From Dipetalonema caudispina (Eukaryota > Nematoda > Chromadorea > Rhabditida > Onchocercidae), in the NCBI GenBank assembly GCA_013365325.1, contig JABVXV010000523.1:1-30676 (forward strand): 30,676 bases of DNA, in the 5' to 3' direction. The translations under genes were made by a program, and so were the position numbers. Below are positions 1 through 12,020 of this stretch, in pieces (position 1 is the stretch's first letter; each line of letters begins with the position of its first letter). The notes beneath the pieces are model-generated. The model made no database searches. It was given only the letters and a program-made list of their open reading frames with translations, and was not told the origin of the DNA.

Positions 1-149
1 ACATGGATTAGTGGGTTGAAATTTATGAATTTGATTTAATATTAACAATTCAGTCTTGCCTATTTCTTCTAAATATAAAGCATAAATTACTAATTGTATC
101 AACGACATTACACCAAGCGAATTCAAGATTTCGATAGAACAGAAGAAAA

Positions 150-155
150 TTTAAT
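150..155 (-). terminator. Candidate polyadenylation signal of the MPPE1 gene
   Basis: The minus strand reads ATTAAA here, about 17 bases past the MPPE1 stop codon. This is the commonest variant of the AATAAA signal. No exact AATAAA was seen nearer. In AT-rich DNA such hexamers are frequent, so this rests on position only. Confidence 0.35.
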
Positions 156-171
156 GCTTGGAAATAACTGC

Positions 172-3100
172 TTAATTACATTTTTGAGTTACAATTTGAT
201 ATGAGAAATATGATTTCCAGTATAAACAAGAGAAAACTAAACGATAGAAGAAGAAAAATAATAAGCCCAAAGCAATTACAACATAGCTACGTATAACCGT
301 CTTCTTATTTGGTAGCAAGCATTTCTTGACCTGAACGTCATCTGGCGTTATAGTGACAAGAAGAAATGCAGGCTGTGGAATATTCCGCCATGAAAATGAC
401 GATAATGTCCATTCATATGTATTATAGGGTGATGGCCACCTGCAACATACACTAATCGAAAGATATCTTTCGAAAGCATTGTTTTTGAAGATATCAGATA
501 ATACATATGTACTAAGAAAGAAAGAAACAATGTAAACTACCATTTCTTTTCAAACTTTACGAATCCTCAGACCAACCTTTCGAGACATAGAAAAATCCGA
601 CAAATAAATTTGCAAATCATGCAAATTTTATAGACACCATAAACTGTTATACGCTAATATCAAATACATAATCTCGAAACATTGCTTCGTAGTAACTGCT
701 TTTTATGCTAAGATAACAGTGTAATTACAAATTTGGCTGAAGTTAAATGACCAAAATAGAACTCACCAAGTTCGACAACTGTGATGGATATGACCATCAA
801 AAATAGCGCGAGGTTTCAATTTTTCCAGAATGTAATGAGAAGAAACATTGGAAAGACAATGAAACCCGACACGAAAACGTGTCGACTTTTCTGGTTCTGG
901 AGCTGTGTCATAGTCTGTCGCACAATTTGCATCACTTTCCCTGGAATTCAAAAAAACTTAAAAATTACAGAAAATCCTTTGAATTATTCTGAAACTATGT
1001 GAAAAATTTATCCCCTGAAAGTTATTAGCAGTTTTTAATTTAATGAATGATTTCGAAAGAAGCAAAAATTCAGTGGAACACAACGAACATGTTGTCATAT
1101 GTGCCGATAGAAAGATGTTCGAAGCAGGGAAAGCTAGTACGGATACGTCAATTCTGTTTTTCGAATGATCATATAAATCCCATTAAAATTTACCTATATA
1201 ATGGGATATGCAGCAGCAAGATGGGTCTTGAATGTATGCTACAAGTTGCGGTTAGATTACCAGTACAATTAAATACTCCACTCAACTCCTCAATTTGATC
1301 TTTAGTAACGTTCCGAAGCAGACAATCATCACAATCAATCGTCATGGAATTTAACAATACGAAATGATTTCCACCGACAATGATGTGATCAGCAAATGAG
1401 CGTGAAAAGTGTTGCGAGAAATATTGCAATCGTACTGGATTAATCCTAATCGAATGAAACTTTTGAAATTTCAGAAATTAAAATAAAGAAAAATGACATT
1501 CCTTAAATCAAATATTGTACAAAACAGTGCTCAAATTCATCTTGTTAGATCATAATTTTGGTGATTTTACTGTCATCAGCAAACTAATGAAATGAAATAA
1601 AGTTATTCTGGATCTTTCTGGTTCCTACTATCCTTTTGCCGTTTTTATGTTTACACCTAGGATAGATTCACTACATACCAACTGTTAAAAAACTTCAAGA
1701 AATTAGACTGACTGAATGCGTATGTAACTGACAAGAAAGATTAATTGACCTCAACCTATAATATCAGCTCTAAAGTATTTATGTGCTCTAAAGCATTTAT
1801 ATAGGATCGTAAAAATTCAAAACTAAACCAGTGCAACGTATTATGCTTACTCATTACGGAAAATAATATCGTGATTGCCCATAATACAATATCTTTGGAC
1901 ATTTCTGGGTACATAAAAAAGTTCATTGAAACGATTTCCACAATTTATAAGATCCTGTTGACTACTTATGGTACTACCATCAAACAAATCACCTGAAACT
2001 ATGCACATTCCTCTCAAAATCACTGCGGAAATTTCTAATTTACCTTAAAAATATCTGAGTTTCTTCCTTGACTTTTCCACAAATTCGTTTTTTTTTATCG
2101 AAAATTGTCAGCGAAAATAAATCCACCAAAATTTTAAAACAGAAGTCAATAAATGCAAAATTCAACTCTATCTGCATAACAGATTTACATTCAACGTTAT
2201 CTTTTCTTTAAGCTATTTATTTTGCACAACATTAGGTGAATCGCTCACTTATGTGAAATAAACAGATTTCAAAATAGGAAAAACCGATGTTGACATGTAC
2301 TTCTAATGTTAGCTTTTAATTGCATTGTTCTTATTGGTGAAGTGAAATTTTTGAATGCATATATTCAAGAGCTCAATATATATTTCGAATATATATATAT
2401 TCACAATTTGAATAAATATGAAACAAATCTAAAAAGAAGACGGCATGTGGAAGGGTCAACGATATGGCTGACTGAAACGATCGATACATCTGCCATTCCC
2501 TGAAAAGCAAAAATTCAAGCAGCCATCCATTAATATGCGCTTAATCTGTGTTTATATGTTTACAATTCAATAGCATAAACATATAAAGAAAATTTTAATG
2601 AATGAGCAATATTAAAGAATTTGTTATATGAACGAAAATTATTTGAAATCTGAACAGGATGTAATAGAACTGAATTTACTTTCTATTCTTTCAGTATTTG
2701 ATCATGATACACTAACTGAGCTTTTAATGTGCATTTACTTTTTATCTAATTTAACATTACCATTTTAAGCTATTATAATTTTTTTGCTGAAATCAAAACG
2801 GTTTTGATTTATCAAACTAATTTTGTTACTTTTGATCCATCATTTTCATCTTTGCATATTTACTTTTGACAATCATTAGAATTTGATATTCATATTTCTT
2901 GCCTTTTCACATGGCTAACTTTCTTCACTTCAACATAAATGTAACAGTGCCAACACTCGTCCACGTAACTTTTTCTTCTGACGTTCACACAATGTTTTCT
3001 TTTGACGTAAGTATGCTTGTAGCATTATTTTAAACATATGAACATATGGCTTTTTCTTTTCTTTTATGGAAAAGAAAAAAGAAAGAAAAAAAGTAGAAGA

Positions 3101-3445
3101 AAAGATAAAAAAAAAAACGAAACATGATAATCATTATCTTTATTTTCAAATAATCATTCCTGTTTTTAAAGAAGAATATGAAAGTACAAAAAAAAAAGAA
3201 AAAAAGAAGCAGAAAACAAACCATCTCAACTTACTAAACCAATATTCATAATTGGATCCAAGGAGATGAATATCGGTTAATATCATCACTCTTGTCTCCT
3301 CTTTTTGTTGCTGTCCATGCAATGATGACATAGGCCATGAACATGTCATATAGATTGTTACATAATACATCAAATACTCATTGTAAATGAAGACAAAAAA
3401 AACAACCAATAACATTCCTTTATTGTTCCGCCAAATGCCAACCAT
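172..3445 (-). CDS. MPPE1: MPPE1/PGAP5 metallophosphoesterase, six exons
   Basis: This enzyme family removes an ethanolamine-phosphate side branch from the GPI-anchor glycan, helping GPI proteins leave the ER. Exons (minus): 3445-3222, 2499-2405, 1992-1851, 1445-1194, 940-767, 439-172, giving 384 residues; the human protein is slightly longer. Visible in order: N-terminal membrane helix (about 11-33); metal ligands D58 and H60 in TDIHLLG; D108/D111 in DLFDG; GNHD at 145-148; GHIHH at 287-291; the family block SSFSWRN just after; a second membrane helix (about 342-365) near the C-terminus. The start is the only methionine before the first helix, and the N-terminus resembles vertebrate MPPE1. 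All phases join without a shift. Intron 1 is about 720 bases. Odd point: exon 2 lacks a donor where the family motif GDxFD predicts the junction (near 2429); the nearest in-phase GT, at 2404, adds eight residues and turns the motif glycine into cysteine. The identification is firm; that junction is not. Confidence 0.93.
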
Positions 3446-3800
3446 TTACGACGATGAATCGTACAATCTTTCTTAACAAAATTTTAACACAGTCAAATTC
3501 TTTCAAAATATTGTAACTGTTGTGAAATGAAACGTTTCATTGGAATGTTTACTACAATGGATGAGAAAATTGTTCCTTGAAATGTTTTAAATAATATAAA
3601 TTTGTTCGGTAAATTTACGAATAATTTAATTAGTATATTCTTTCATTATTATCATACATCATACATTGTTATAACAATAACGATACATATATCCCATTTG
3701 ACAATATCGAATAGATTATCAAAAGAACATTCATTTTCTTCATCCAACAAAATATTATGTTCTATAGTTGATAATACAATTTATTGTAATGCTATCAAAA

Positions 3801-3822
3801 ATAAATAAATAAATAAATAAAA
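3801..3822. repeat. AAAT tetranucleotide microsatellite
   Basis: About five perfect copies of AAAT in a row, followed by AAAAG. Confidence 0.8.
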
Positions 3823-3964
3823 GAATTATGTCATATATTTGCATCAATAATTCACTTATCACATCATTTTCCAAAACATTCATATTGCAAAATTTTCCAA
3901 TTTTATTCTCAGTTTTTAACAAAGGAAAAATAATAATTTATATTCATCTAATTATTGCATATCA

Positions 3965-3984
3965 ATATATATATATATATATAT
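3965..3984. repeat. TA dinucleotide microsatellite
   Basis: An uninterrupted run of about ten TA units. Confidence 0.85.
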
Positions 3985-5650
3985 GATTTTTATAATTTAT
4001 TAATATAATTGAATGGAATTCACCCATAAATAAACAATTTAATCAACCGTAATAAATAATGGGATCCATTCTGAAGATAATTAGAAATCTGTTAACAATT
4101 CTTTGGCAGAAATTCTTTTCTTTTAATATATTTTGAAGAACAAAATTAGCCATTCGTTCGATATCAGAAAACTTTACCATACACTTTGACCTGCATTTAA
4201 GGAATTAAAATCAGAGAAGTAATCTTATAACAATCTTTAAAAAATAAAAAAAAGTGTTTATGTAATATTTCACATTGAAAACACTTAAATCATAAATAAT
4301 TTTGATGATTGAAATATCGAAGTTATTCTTAATTATTTAAAGAATTTTGGAGAATGATTGAAATTAAAATAATTTAATTCTATCACATTTAACAAAAAGC
4401 ATTTTCCATTAGTAAATTGAGCATACGAACATCTGAATGTCATTACGACATAATAATGTCAATGTATTGATTGCTACAATGAACAAGTGATCATTCTTCA
4501 GTTTTTTTTTGTCGTAAAATCGTTGGTTATGGAATGATAAAAATGTAATTCTCACAATTGATTAAATTTTCGATCACTAAAATATAGTAAGCTATAGGTA
4601 AATCAACTGAAAGAATTAAATTTTTCATCGTTTATATAGATATCGATTCAGTAGTTAGTTACTAAGTTTTTTTTTTTTTTCTTCACAGAAATCTAATTCT
4701 TCAGTGAAATCTATTTTGAAAAATTAACATGTTAATTAGCAGACATTTGAAATTGTAGTAAACAAGCTTCCCAGGAATGATGTTTACATTACTAATAATC
4801 AAATTCTTTTACTCGACCCAATTTCTATTCAGTTGCTTATCGGTAACGAAATTATTTAATCTTAATGATTGTTAATCATTTCAGCATTTATTACCATAAT
4901 TATTGAAATTGTAAATGCTTGTTTAGAAAAATTTACATCAAATGTTAACAACTGCTTAATATAACTATTTAAGAAATATATTAATGAAATTTTTCTTCTT
5001 TAATTAATTATTAACTTCACTTCCTATATTACGCCACTTTTATATTATATTCCTTACACTTATTATTTGTTCTATGTTTTAAACTTAAGCGAAATAATAT
5101 CTTTCCATTTATCATTTTTACCACTCCTTGCAGCATGCAAATAAATGTTCCAATTTGATTGGTTATCAGAAGTATGAAGTTTTAATTGAATTGTTAAAAG
5201 TTCAAACTATTAGTTTCACTTCGAGTAAACTTCAAAATTTTTCTTCTTCAAAACTCCTTTTTTAGTGCCAAAAAAAAAAAAAAATTTTTGAAAATTTAGC
5301 AAAATAAATGAATGTTTTCTTTTCGAAATCAAATTAGTAATTTTATTCATTTCTGATAAGAAAGAAATAATTGATGATAGACATTGTTGTATTTAATTGA
5401 ATTCCTTACAGGTGAAACATCTCGAAACATAAAACTAAAAAAAAAAAGTCCCATATGAATCAACTAAAAGAATGCAATTCATCATAAATTTCTCATCATC
5501 TCAATATTTCACAATAATTGTTCAATTTATTTATATGTCATTATAAAAAATCTTTCATCGAAATAAAAGAGATTTATTTTCACTTTGATTATGTCTTAAT
5601 TTTTTTATTTGGCGCATTATATTAATTACCTAAATATTATCATTATTTCT

Positions 5651-6001
5651 TCAAAAACAAAAAAGATTGACATTCGAGAAGGAAAATGAAAGGTTACGTA
5701 AAACAAGCAAAAATAATATTTTTGTTTGAACAAACTGAAATGAATCTCTTCCAGTCTTTGTCTTAGTGACATTCAAAACTTCGTCATCAACATGAAATTT
5801 TCGAGTGATTTCGTAGTAACTTTTCAAGTCTAACTTCTGATTTCTGATCCAAATATAATTAGCAAATTCAAAATGGTATTTTGTTGATAAATTTTTTTTT
5901 TTTTTTTTTTGGTATTTTGTTGATGAAAATAAAAAGGGGAAAGAAATGGAATGAAATTTCAAATCAATGATATGAAATCTTATCTGGCTTGAATTAATCA
6001 T
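5651..6001 (-). CDS. Weak hypothetical ORF, 116 residues
   Basis: Not recognised. The ORF starts at an ATG and runs 116 codons, long for such AT-rich DNA. Residues about 42-95 have mixed, polar, protein-like composition (for example the stretch KFHVDDEVLNVTKTKTGRD). The earlier part runs through a 19-base T tract on the plus strand, read as a lysine run, and the end is phenylalanine-rich. No splice sites or domain were fixed. It lies on the same strand as the ORF at 6192-6455. It could be one exon of an unseen gene or a chance opening. Confidence 0.25.
   Translation of the reverse strand: MINSSQIRFHIIDLKFHSISFPFLFSSTKYQKKKKKNLSTKYHFEFANYIWIRNQKLDLKSYYEITRKFHVDDEVLNVTKTKTGRDSFQFVQTKILFLLVLRNLSFSFSNVNLFCF
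5875..5924. repeat. 14-mer direct repeat flanking a T run
   Basis: GGTATTTTGTTGAT occurs at 5875-5888 and again at 5911-5924, with a 19-base T run (5892-5910) just before the second copy. The arrangement looks like a target-site duplication around a very short A-tailed insertion on the minus strand, or a replication-slippage duplication. Confidence 0.7.
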
Positions 6002-6191
6002 TTGATTGACATCTGAAATAGCGCAAAAATCATTAAATTTTATTTTCTATATCATTCGTTCTCTTTTTTTCTTACCGACAACATAGTTGAAGATGTTGTT
6101 TTGAATTTGCTTAATTATATTAGAAAAAAAATCAGATATCAAAAAGTAGACTTTGAAAGTTATTGTGAAATTATTTGAAAAAAATATTATC

Positions 6192-6455
6192 TCAAATTGA
6201 TTTAAACTTATGAATTTCTCTAAGGCAAGGAGAGAGAGAGATAGAGAGAGAGAGGGAGAGTGAGAAAGAGCAAGCAATATCGCGGTAGCAACTGTTAGAG
6301 ATGAGATGTTGCAATCTGACAGTAGTACATCTTGTTTCAGATCCATCATTCATTGGATTCTGATCAAAAAATCCTGGAATTGAATGAAGTGTTTGAAAGT
6401 TTTTAAAATTTTCAATGTTTCTCTTTTCTTCTGACTTCACATTGTTCTTATTCAT
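6192..6455 (-). CDS. Weak hypothetical ORF, 87 residues, crossing a GA microsatellite
   Basis: Not recognised. It starts at an ATG at 6455. The first 63 residues are mixed and protein-like (for example DQNPMNDGSETRCTTVRLQ), and the GC content of that stretch is above the local level. The frame then runs into the CT/GA microsatellite and becomes a Ser-Leu repeat, which argues against an intact gene. A TTCCAG acceptor-like site lies inside it, near 6375, so only the part below that may be an exon. Confidence 0.25.
   Translation of the reverse strand: MNKNNVKSEEKRNIENFKNFQTLHSIPGFFDQNPMNDGSETRCTTVRLQHLISNSCYRDIACSFSLSLSLSISLSPCLREIHKFKSI
6227..6261. repeat. GA dinucleotide microsatellite
   Basis: An interrupted GA run of about 35 bases, with single T and G interruptions. 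Confidence 0.85.
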
Positions 6456-8659
6456 CTTTTTTCATTCCTCTTAATTCATTGTTTTCTTTCATTTTTCACT
6501 TCATCTTCTCCTATCCAATTATTTACTTTATTATCTGAAAATTTTCTCTCTTACTTTTTTCTTTTTTTACTTCAAAGCAATACTTTAAGAAGTTTTAAAT
6601 TGCAATCGTAGCTTATTCTGACATATATCTGTTTTATGTTCATAGACTTTTTGCGCTTACTTTTTTACTTACTTCTACATTAGTGGTGTTAACATTAAAA
6701 CAAATTACACTGTAAGAAAAATCAACAATTAGAGTTATCAACGATATTTAAATGTACTCAGTAAAATTCTCATTTTTATGAATTATTGTTAAAGTAATTG
6801 TATCACTACAACTTAGGTTTAAATACATTATTAAAGAAAAAAAAAAAAACGATCGATGTATTTCAAGAAATAAGCACTTTTTTTTTTGTGCAATATTTTT
6901 GATACAAGTTGCTATCATATAAAAGATCAATGAATATATCAGATGAGGTAAAATTTTGTAAACCAATTCGTTTAATTTCGTTTCGAGCCAAATATATTAC
7001 GAATGTTATTGGTTATTATTATAGTTTTGCTATTCATTTTGAACTCAAATATAGGAATCATTTGAATTTATTTCCTGTTTAGTATCATTTCCATGATCGA
7101 AAATAAATAGCAATGATTAGCAGAAAATATTTAGTAAAACTATTCATTTTAGCATTGCTATTCATTTCATAGGATAAATTTCCAGCTTTCATTATTTTGA
7201 AATTTTGCTACATTACTTTGCCGAAAATTGTTGACAACTAAACAAAAGGGCTAAAGAAGCTTTCACGAAGGCTTTGTTGAAATAGCTTCGTCAATCATTT
7301 GAATTCATTGTCATTTCAAAATCTTATCTGTTTATCAGTAATTTCCGTTTGCCTTTGCTGTATACGAAATAAAGTGTAATTAATTCATATCAGATTTTTA
7401 AAATTTTTAATTTACAAGTTTTTCTTTTATTTTTGAACTTTTTCTGAAATTTGTTGTTTTATTTAAACAATGCTTATGATAATTTATTTCCAGAATTTCA
7501 ATTCGGCTACTTACATAATCAAATCCTTGCCATATATCATTTCCAGTACAAAATTTAACTCCTCCATCGACTAAAATTTATTCCTAAAGTAAGATCAATT
7601 AAATTATGAATAAATGTAATTGAAAGAAATAATTTGCAAGATTTCAAATTTTTGAATATTTCCATTATTTCTATTTTATTTCATCATATAATTATGTTTT
7701 CGTTAATGGATTGAAATCAGAGTGAATCGAAAATGATATTTGCAATTAATTATCAAATAAGGTACCAAGTACCAAGCGTTTCAACTTAATATGTACCTAA
7801 TCAAATAAAATTAATCAAATTACCAATGGTCATTTGTGCTTTAGATTGTGTAAATTGCAAAAATGTTAAATTAATTACAATTATACTTCATGTACACTTA
7901 AAAATTATACATTTTTGATTAAATAGCATAAATGAAATAAATTTCTGAAATAATTGATGAAATAAGTGAAATATTGTACACAAATCGAGAAATGAATGAG
8001 GAACGAATAAATGTTAATTGGTAATAATTTGCATAGGAATAAAAGATAGTAGTCAAATTAGTAAATATCAAACAATAAAATTTCTGCAAGAAGTTACAAC
8101 AAATTGTAAGTTTGGACTTTTTTTTTTTTGTTTTTTACTAATTTTCCTAAACAATTTCCAACCAATGAATTCAATTGCTTTGATTTTTTGAAGGAAACTA
8201 TACTCTCTGTTAAATGAGAATCATTTTTACTCCAAGTACAAACTACTTTATCTTACCAATTTTTCCTTTTCATCTTCTCACCATAAATCAGAATTCATTT
8301 TCCACCAACTTCAAGCCATCGAAATTGAGCTCTTCATAAAGAACCTAAAGCGATGAATTTGCTCCTCACTTCTCCTTTTTTTTTCTTTTTTTTTTAACAA
8401 TAACTTCGAGATTTCACAATTATTTAGAGAAAAAAAATTTGACATTTTCAATATTTTTTTAAAATTTTCTTCGTAGTTTTCATTCTACCATTTAATACAA
8501 AGTTAAAAATGTTGACCTTCCTTTGCATATCTTTACAAAATTAATAACTAGCAACAGATTCAGGTGAGAGAAGGAGTACTGATTTGGATCAGCCTATGAC
8601 TGATCGCTGACACATAATATGTAAATGTTAAGTTTATCCTCTAATTTGTTATACTTAAC

Positions 8660-8717
8660 AATTTCCATTATTATATTTGGATAATTGATGAATTATCCAA
8701 ATATAATAATGGAAATT
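8660..8717. repeat. Perfect 27-bp hairpin with a four-base loop
   Basis: The arms 8660-8686 and 8691-8717 are exact reverse complements around the loop GATG. The arms are AT-rich (three to four GC pairs each) and carry the core TTTGGATAATT. A transcript would fold into one uninterrupted stem. It lies about 325 bases before the LAPTM-like gene. It might be a small foldback element, a small-RNA precursor or a replication palindrome; real pre-miRNAs usually have mismatches. Confidence 0.9.
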
Positions 8718-9030
8718 TAATAAAAATAAAAATATCATTAAATTTACGATGCACACAGCCATTATTCTAATTTTAAAATTTGAAAGTGAATGGAATTTGA
8801 AAAAATAAGGATCTGAAGTTGAATTCTAGCAATAAAATTATTACTTTAGTATTTAAATCAACGATCCTTTGAATTGTTCTCTTGAACAATCTTTATCAAA
8901 GCTCTTATTTTTATTATTTCATAAATTAAAAAAAAAAAAATCTCCATTGACTTAAAATTTTGGAAAATTTAATTTTGCAAATCCTGCTTTCTTGATGTTG
9001 CAATCAGCATATCACAAATCATTTAATAAT

Positions 9031-9036
9031 TTTCAG
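9031..9036 (+). promoter_or_regulatory. Candidate spliced-leader acceptor of the LAPTM-like gene
   Basis: TTTCAG, the nematode acceptor consensus, lies five bases before the start codon at 9042. Such a short distance is typical of spliced-leader trans-splicing. An ordinary 5' UTR intron would look the same. Confidence 0.6.
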
Positions 9037-9041
9037 GAAAG

Positions 9042-11917
9042 ATGGACTTCGATCCAGAACATCCAAAATGGTCGTTTTGTTGCTGTCATTTGGCTCAGGG
9101 TCTGATAATACTAGCTGGCTCAGAAATTGTCTTATCAGTACTCCTATTATTATGTTCCATTGCTTATATTGCTTTACCAAATCCTGATGAACAGGTTACT
9201 GATTACTTTTTAATACTGTAAATTAAAAAGTCAAAAAAAAAAAAAAACATAAATCGTATCCGATGATTTTGAATAATTTTTATTTTTTAAACTAAAGAAA
9301 TACCTATTAAAAGAATATTAATGTATTATGATAAAAAAAAAAAAATTGAAACTAAAATAATAACAAATTCAAAATGTTTACTTCTGTAACTATGATTAAT
9401 TGTAGCATGATAATACGCCATGGTTTATGATAATATTGATGTTAATTAGTATCATGTATGGTGTAACATCCGCACTTTTGATTCTTGGAATTAATAAATA
9501 CAAGGTTATTCGCTCATTTTTTTTTCTTTTCATCTATTTATTTACCAACTTATCATTTATCATTTACTGATTCAATCATTTTCTTACAGCACTCATTTGT
9601 CAATTTCTTTTTTTTTATCATTTTATTTAGTGATTCATCGGAAACAATTTGATATATTTACGTAAAATTCGTTTTTTCTTTTTTTCCTTTACTTAATTTT
9701 TTTTTTTTTTTTTTTTAATGAATTAAATAAGATTTTAGGAAAAATTAATGTATCCAACGTTGATAGCTCGTACGATAATTATCATTTTTATGCAAGTATT
9801 TGGTGTTTCCGCTATCGTTCGACCATCTCATGTTATTGATGATGTAAACTGGAAAGAAACAATTGATCTAAAAATGCATAAAAATTTATCTGAAAAAAAG
9901 ATGCAGGTAAAAATATTAATAAATTAAAATTAGACATAATTTTATTGAAATTTTAACAAAAATTCTTTAAAAAAAAGAAAAAGCGAAATTGAAGAATAAT
10001 GAATTTTAATTTATACTATCTTTATCATTCAAATTTACAACTTTAAACATTTTCAAAACTATCATATTTCAATAGTATCCGTAAATTTTAGAACGAACCA
10101 TCAGTTGTTCAACGTTTAGTGCTTTTTATATTCGTCATGATAATATTATTAATATTTGTATTTTATACACTCTATCTAATTGTACGATGTATTAATTATG
10201 TGAAAGCATACAATCGACTTTTACTTAGGAAACGTTCATTACTTATCGCTTGTCACATTGGTATGTTTTTTTTTTTTTTTTTTTTTTTTGCTAATGAATT
10301 TCAAATTTTATATCATTAATTAAAAATATGAAAATAAAATATGAAAATATCAATTTAATTACTTCACAAGTGATTATGAAATGGAATAGATATATTGATG
10401 GATTGTCAAAAAAAAAAAAAAAAAAAAAAAATAGAGCAATTAAATTGATAGTTAAAAATTGCCAAAAGATTCAACATTATCATAATTAAGTGAAATAATT
10501 ATCTCTAACCTAAGTAAATAAATAACCAAAAAATATGTTTAAATCAATAATATTGCAGATCTAAATGAACAACAAAGGTCGCTGAATTCATGAAATTCTC
10601 AAGAATATTCTTCTCGAATAATTGTTCATTATTGAAGCTTATTATTATGATCTCATGCTCTTAAACTGCTTAAATTTATTCATGAATTTTTTCCTCTTCT
10701 TCTTTTTTTTTTTATCTTTGGTATAAAATTATTCAAATTAAAGAGAAAAAAATTGACAAAAAATGTGGATAGTTTTCTTTTTTCCTAACTTCCATTTTAT
10801 TCTAGTTAAAAACAAAAAATATTGATCAATCAATGATTCAATATGAATAGAAATGTATCATTTAGATTATTTTACTCTTCAATTTTATAATCTTTTAACT
10901 TACAATTTCAATTGAAAAATACAAGAAAGCATCATTTACTTAGATAAGGACAAAAAAAAAAACAAAAAAAAAAAAAAAAAAAAGAGAAAAAAGAAATGGT
11001 TACTTCCTTGGCTATCAATCATTTCACAGTTGCTTTCTCAAAAATGTTGGAAAAATATTTTCATCAATTCTTAACTTATGTAAGACTAAACTTTTATACC
11101 TATTATTAGTATTTCGTAGATTTTCATTTTCAAATAAATTGTATAATTATGTTGAATTAGTCATCATTTTTGTACAAGAAAATGCTTAATTCATAAAAGA
11201 ATATTGATGCTTATTTCGTATCAAATAGTTGGAATAATTTGAAAGATTTTTTTTTTTTTTTTAATAAAATATATTTCATGCAAAATGTGCCAATAGTCGC
11301 AATGATAATTTGAAAAAAAAAAAAAGGAAATTACAATAACTGTTGGAATTATTCAACTGATCCGTTCCATCAATCATATTTTACGATTTATTTGGATTAA
11401 ATGAAAGATACTTCAACAAAATATACATGATACAATTTGCATTTTCATTCGAAATAATACGACTGATTTTGTTGTTACAGTTTGCATGATACATATTGTA
11501 ATTGCAGTAAAGAAAGGTTGGGTGTACTTAATTTCATTGAACTGCCAAATATTGAAATTAAAATTAGCATAAAATCCTCATCATAATTTAATCTAAAAAA
11601 TTAAGTTTAAATAATATTTACACAATAAAATGAAAATTATAATTTAAAAATGGCATATATATTCTTCAGATTTATTGACAAACGGTCGATATTTCTCAAA
11701 ATGTATTTTTCAGAATTTTATTGCTTTTGAATAAATTTGTCCGGAATTACTGCAGATTTTAACGATATCTGTAATTTTAATTGCAACATGAAATATATGA
11801 CGAAAATTTGTCTCTTTTACAGATAAATACAGATTTGATGCAAAAATTACAGAAGAAATTAATGCATTAACGATGGATCATTATTTAAATCAAGTTAAAT
11901 TGACTAATGATTTTTAA
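9042..11917 (+). CDS. LAPTM4/5-like four-helix membrane protein
   Basis: Exons 9042-9194, 9406-9504, 9739-9906, 10092-10260, then 11823-11917, giving 227 residues, the usual length of LAPTM4 proteins. The family consists of late-endosomal and lysosomal membrane proteins. Seen: a short N-terminus with the cysteine cluster CCCH just before helix 1 (about 18-45); helix 2 (about 57-80); a YKEKLMYP turn; helix 3 (about 91-110); a polar loop (111-147); helix 4 (about 150-175); then a polar tail. The cysteine cluster, loop layout and Tyr/Asn-rich end of helix 4 resemble LAPTM4/5. No PY sorting motif is visible in the tail. All junctions are GT-AG and in phase. A second last exon is equally in phase at 10559-10593 and would give 207 residues; the distal one is preferred because its 31-residue tail is more protein-like. 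Another nematode-specific four-helix family remains possible. Confidence 0.65.
10266..10289. repeat. 24-base T run in LAPTM-like intron 4
   Basis: Uninterrupted T run just inside the donor of exon 4. It is one of four homopolymers of exactly 24 bases in the window (others at 10408-10431, 13463-13486 and 23196-23219). Confidence 0.9.
10559..10593 (+). CDS. Alternative last exon of the LAPTM-like gene
   Basis: After the acceptor TATTGCAG, this 35-base exon joins in phase with exon 4 (ending at 10260) and encodes the tail DLNEQQRSLNS before a TGA. It competes with the exon at 11823-11917, which also begins AT and completes the same aspartate codon. If used, transcription of the first gene could end over 1.2 kb before the channel gene. 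Confidence 0.4.
10594..11822. other. Intron or intergenic stretch, no gene seen
   Basis: This is intron 4 of the LAPTM-like gene if the distal last exon is used. It holds several A or T runs and no exon that I can support. Confidence 0.5.
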
Positions 11918-12020
11918 TTGGAAATTTTTAAAGTCTTATTTTATTTTTTAGTTCGCCATTTCTTTTTTTTTTTTCGCAACAATATTTATTCCATTAAAAA
12001 GAAAAAAAACTATATAATAT
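11918..12020 (+). promoter_or_regulatory. Possible intercistronic region between LAPTM-like and TRPC genes
   Basis: Only 103 bases separate the distal stop of the LAPTM-like gene from the channel start codon. The stretch is T-rich. An acceptor-like site (TTATTTTTTAG) ends at 11951, followed by a 14-base T run. Nematode operons typically show about 100 bases between genes, a U-rich element and a trans-splice acceptor. No AATAAA was found in it. Confidence 0.45.

Larger units (their letters stand above)
3446..9030. other. Gene-poor interval of 5.6 kb
   Basis: No exon series with family resemblance was found on either strand. The interval lies between the start of the minus-strand MPPE1 gene and the start of the plus-strand LAPTM-like gene, so promoters of both divergent genes are expected here, but no recognisable promoter element was seen. 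It contains the TA, AAAT and GA microsatellites, a duplicated 14-mer around a T run (5875-5924), a perfect hairpin (8660-8717) and two weak minus-strand ORFs listed separately. Confidence 0.6.

Noticed and set aside
781..1002. 73-codon plus-strand ORF
   Set aside because: It is antisense to MPPE1 exon 5, which carries the GHIHH metal motif on the other strand.
1047..1298. 83-codon plus-strand ORF
   Set aside because: It is antisense to MPPE1 exon 4, whose family motifs fix the minus strand as coding.
3066..3251. Lysine-rich 61-codon plus-strand ORF
   Set aside because: It is made mainly of A runs in MPPE1 intron 1 and runs antisense into exon 1.
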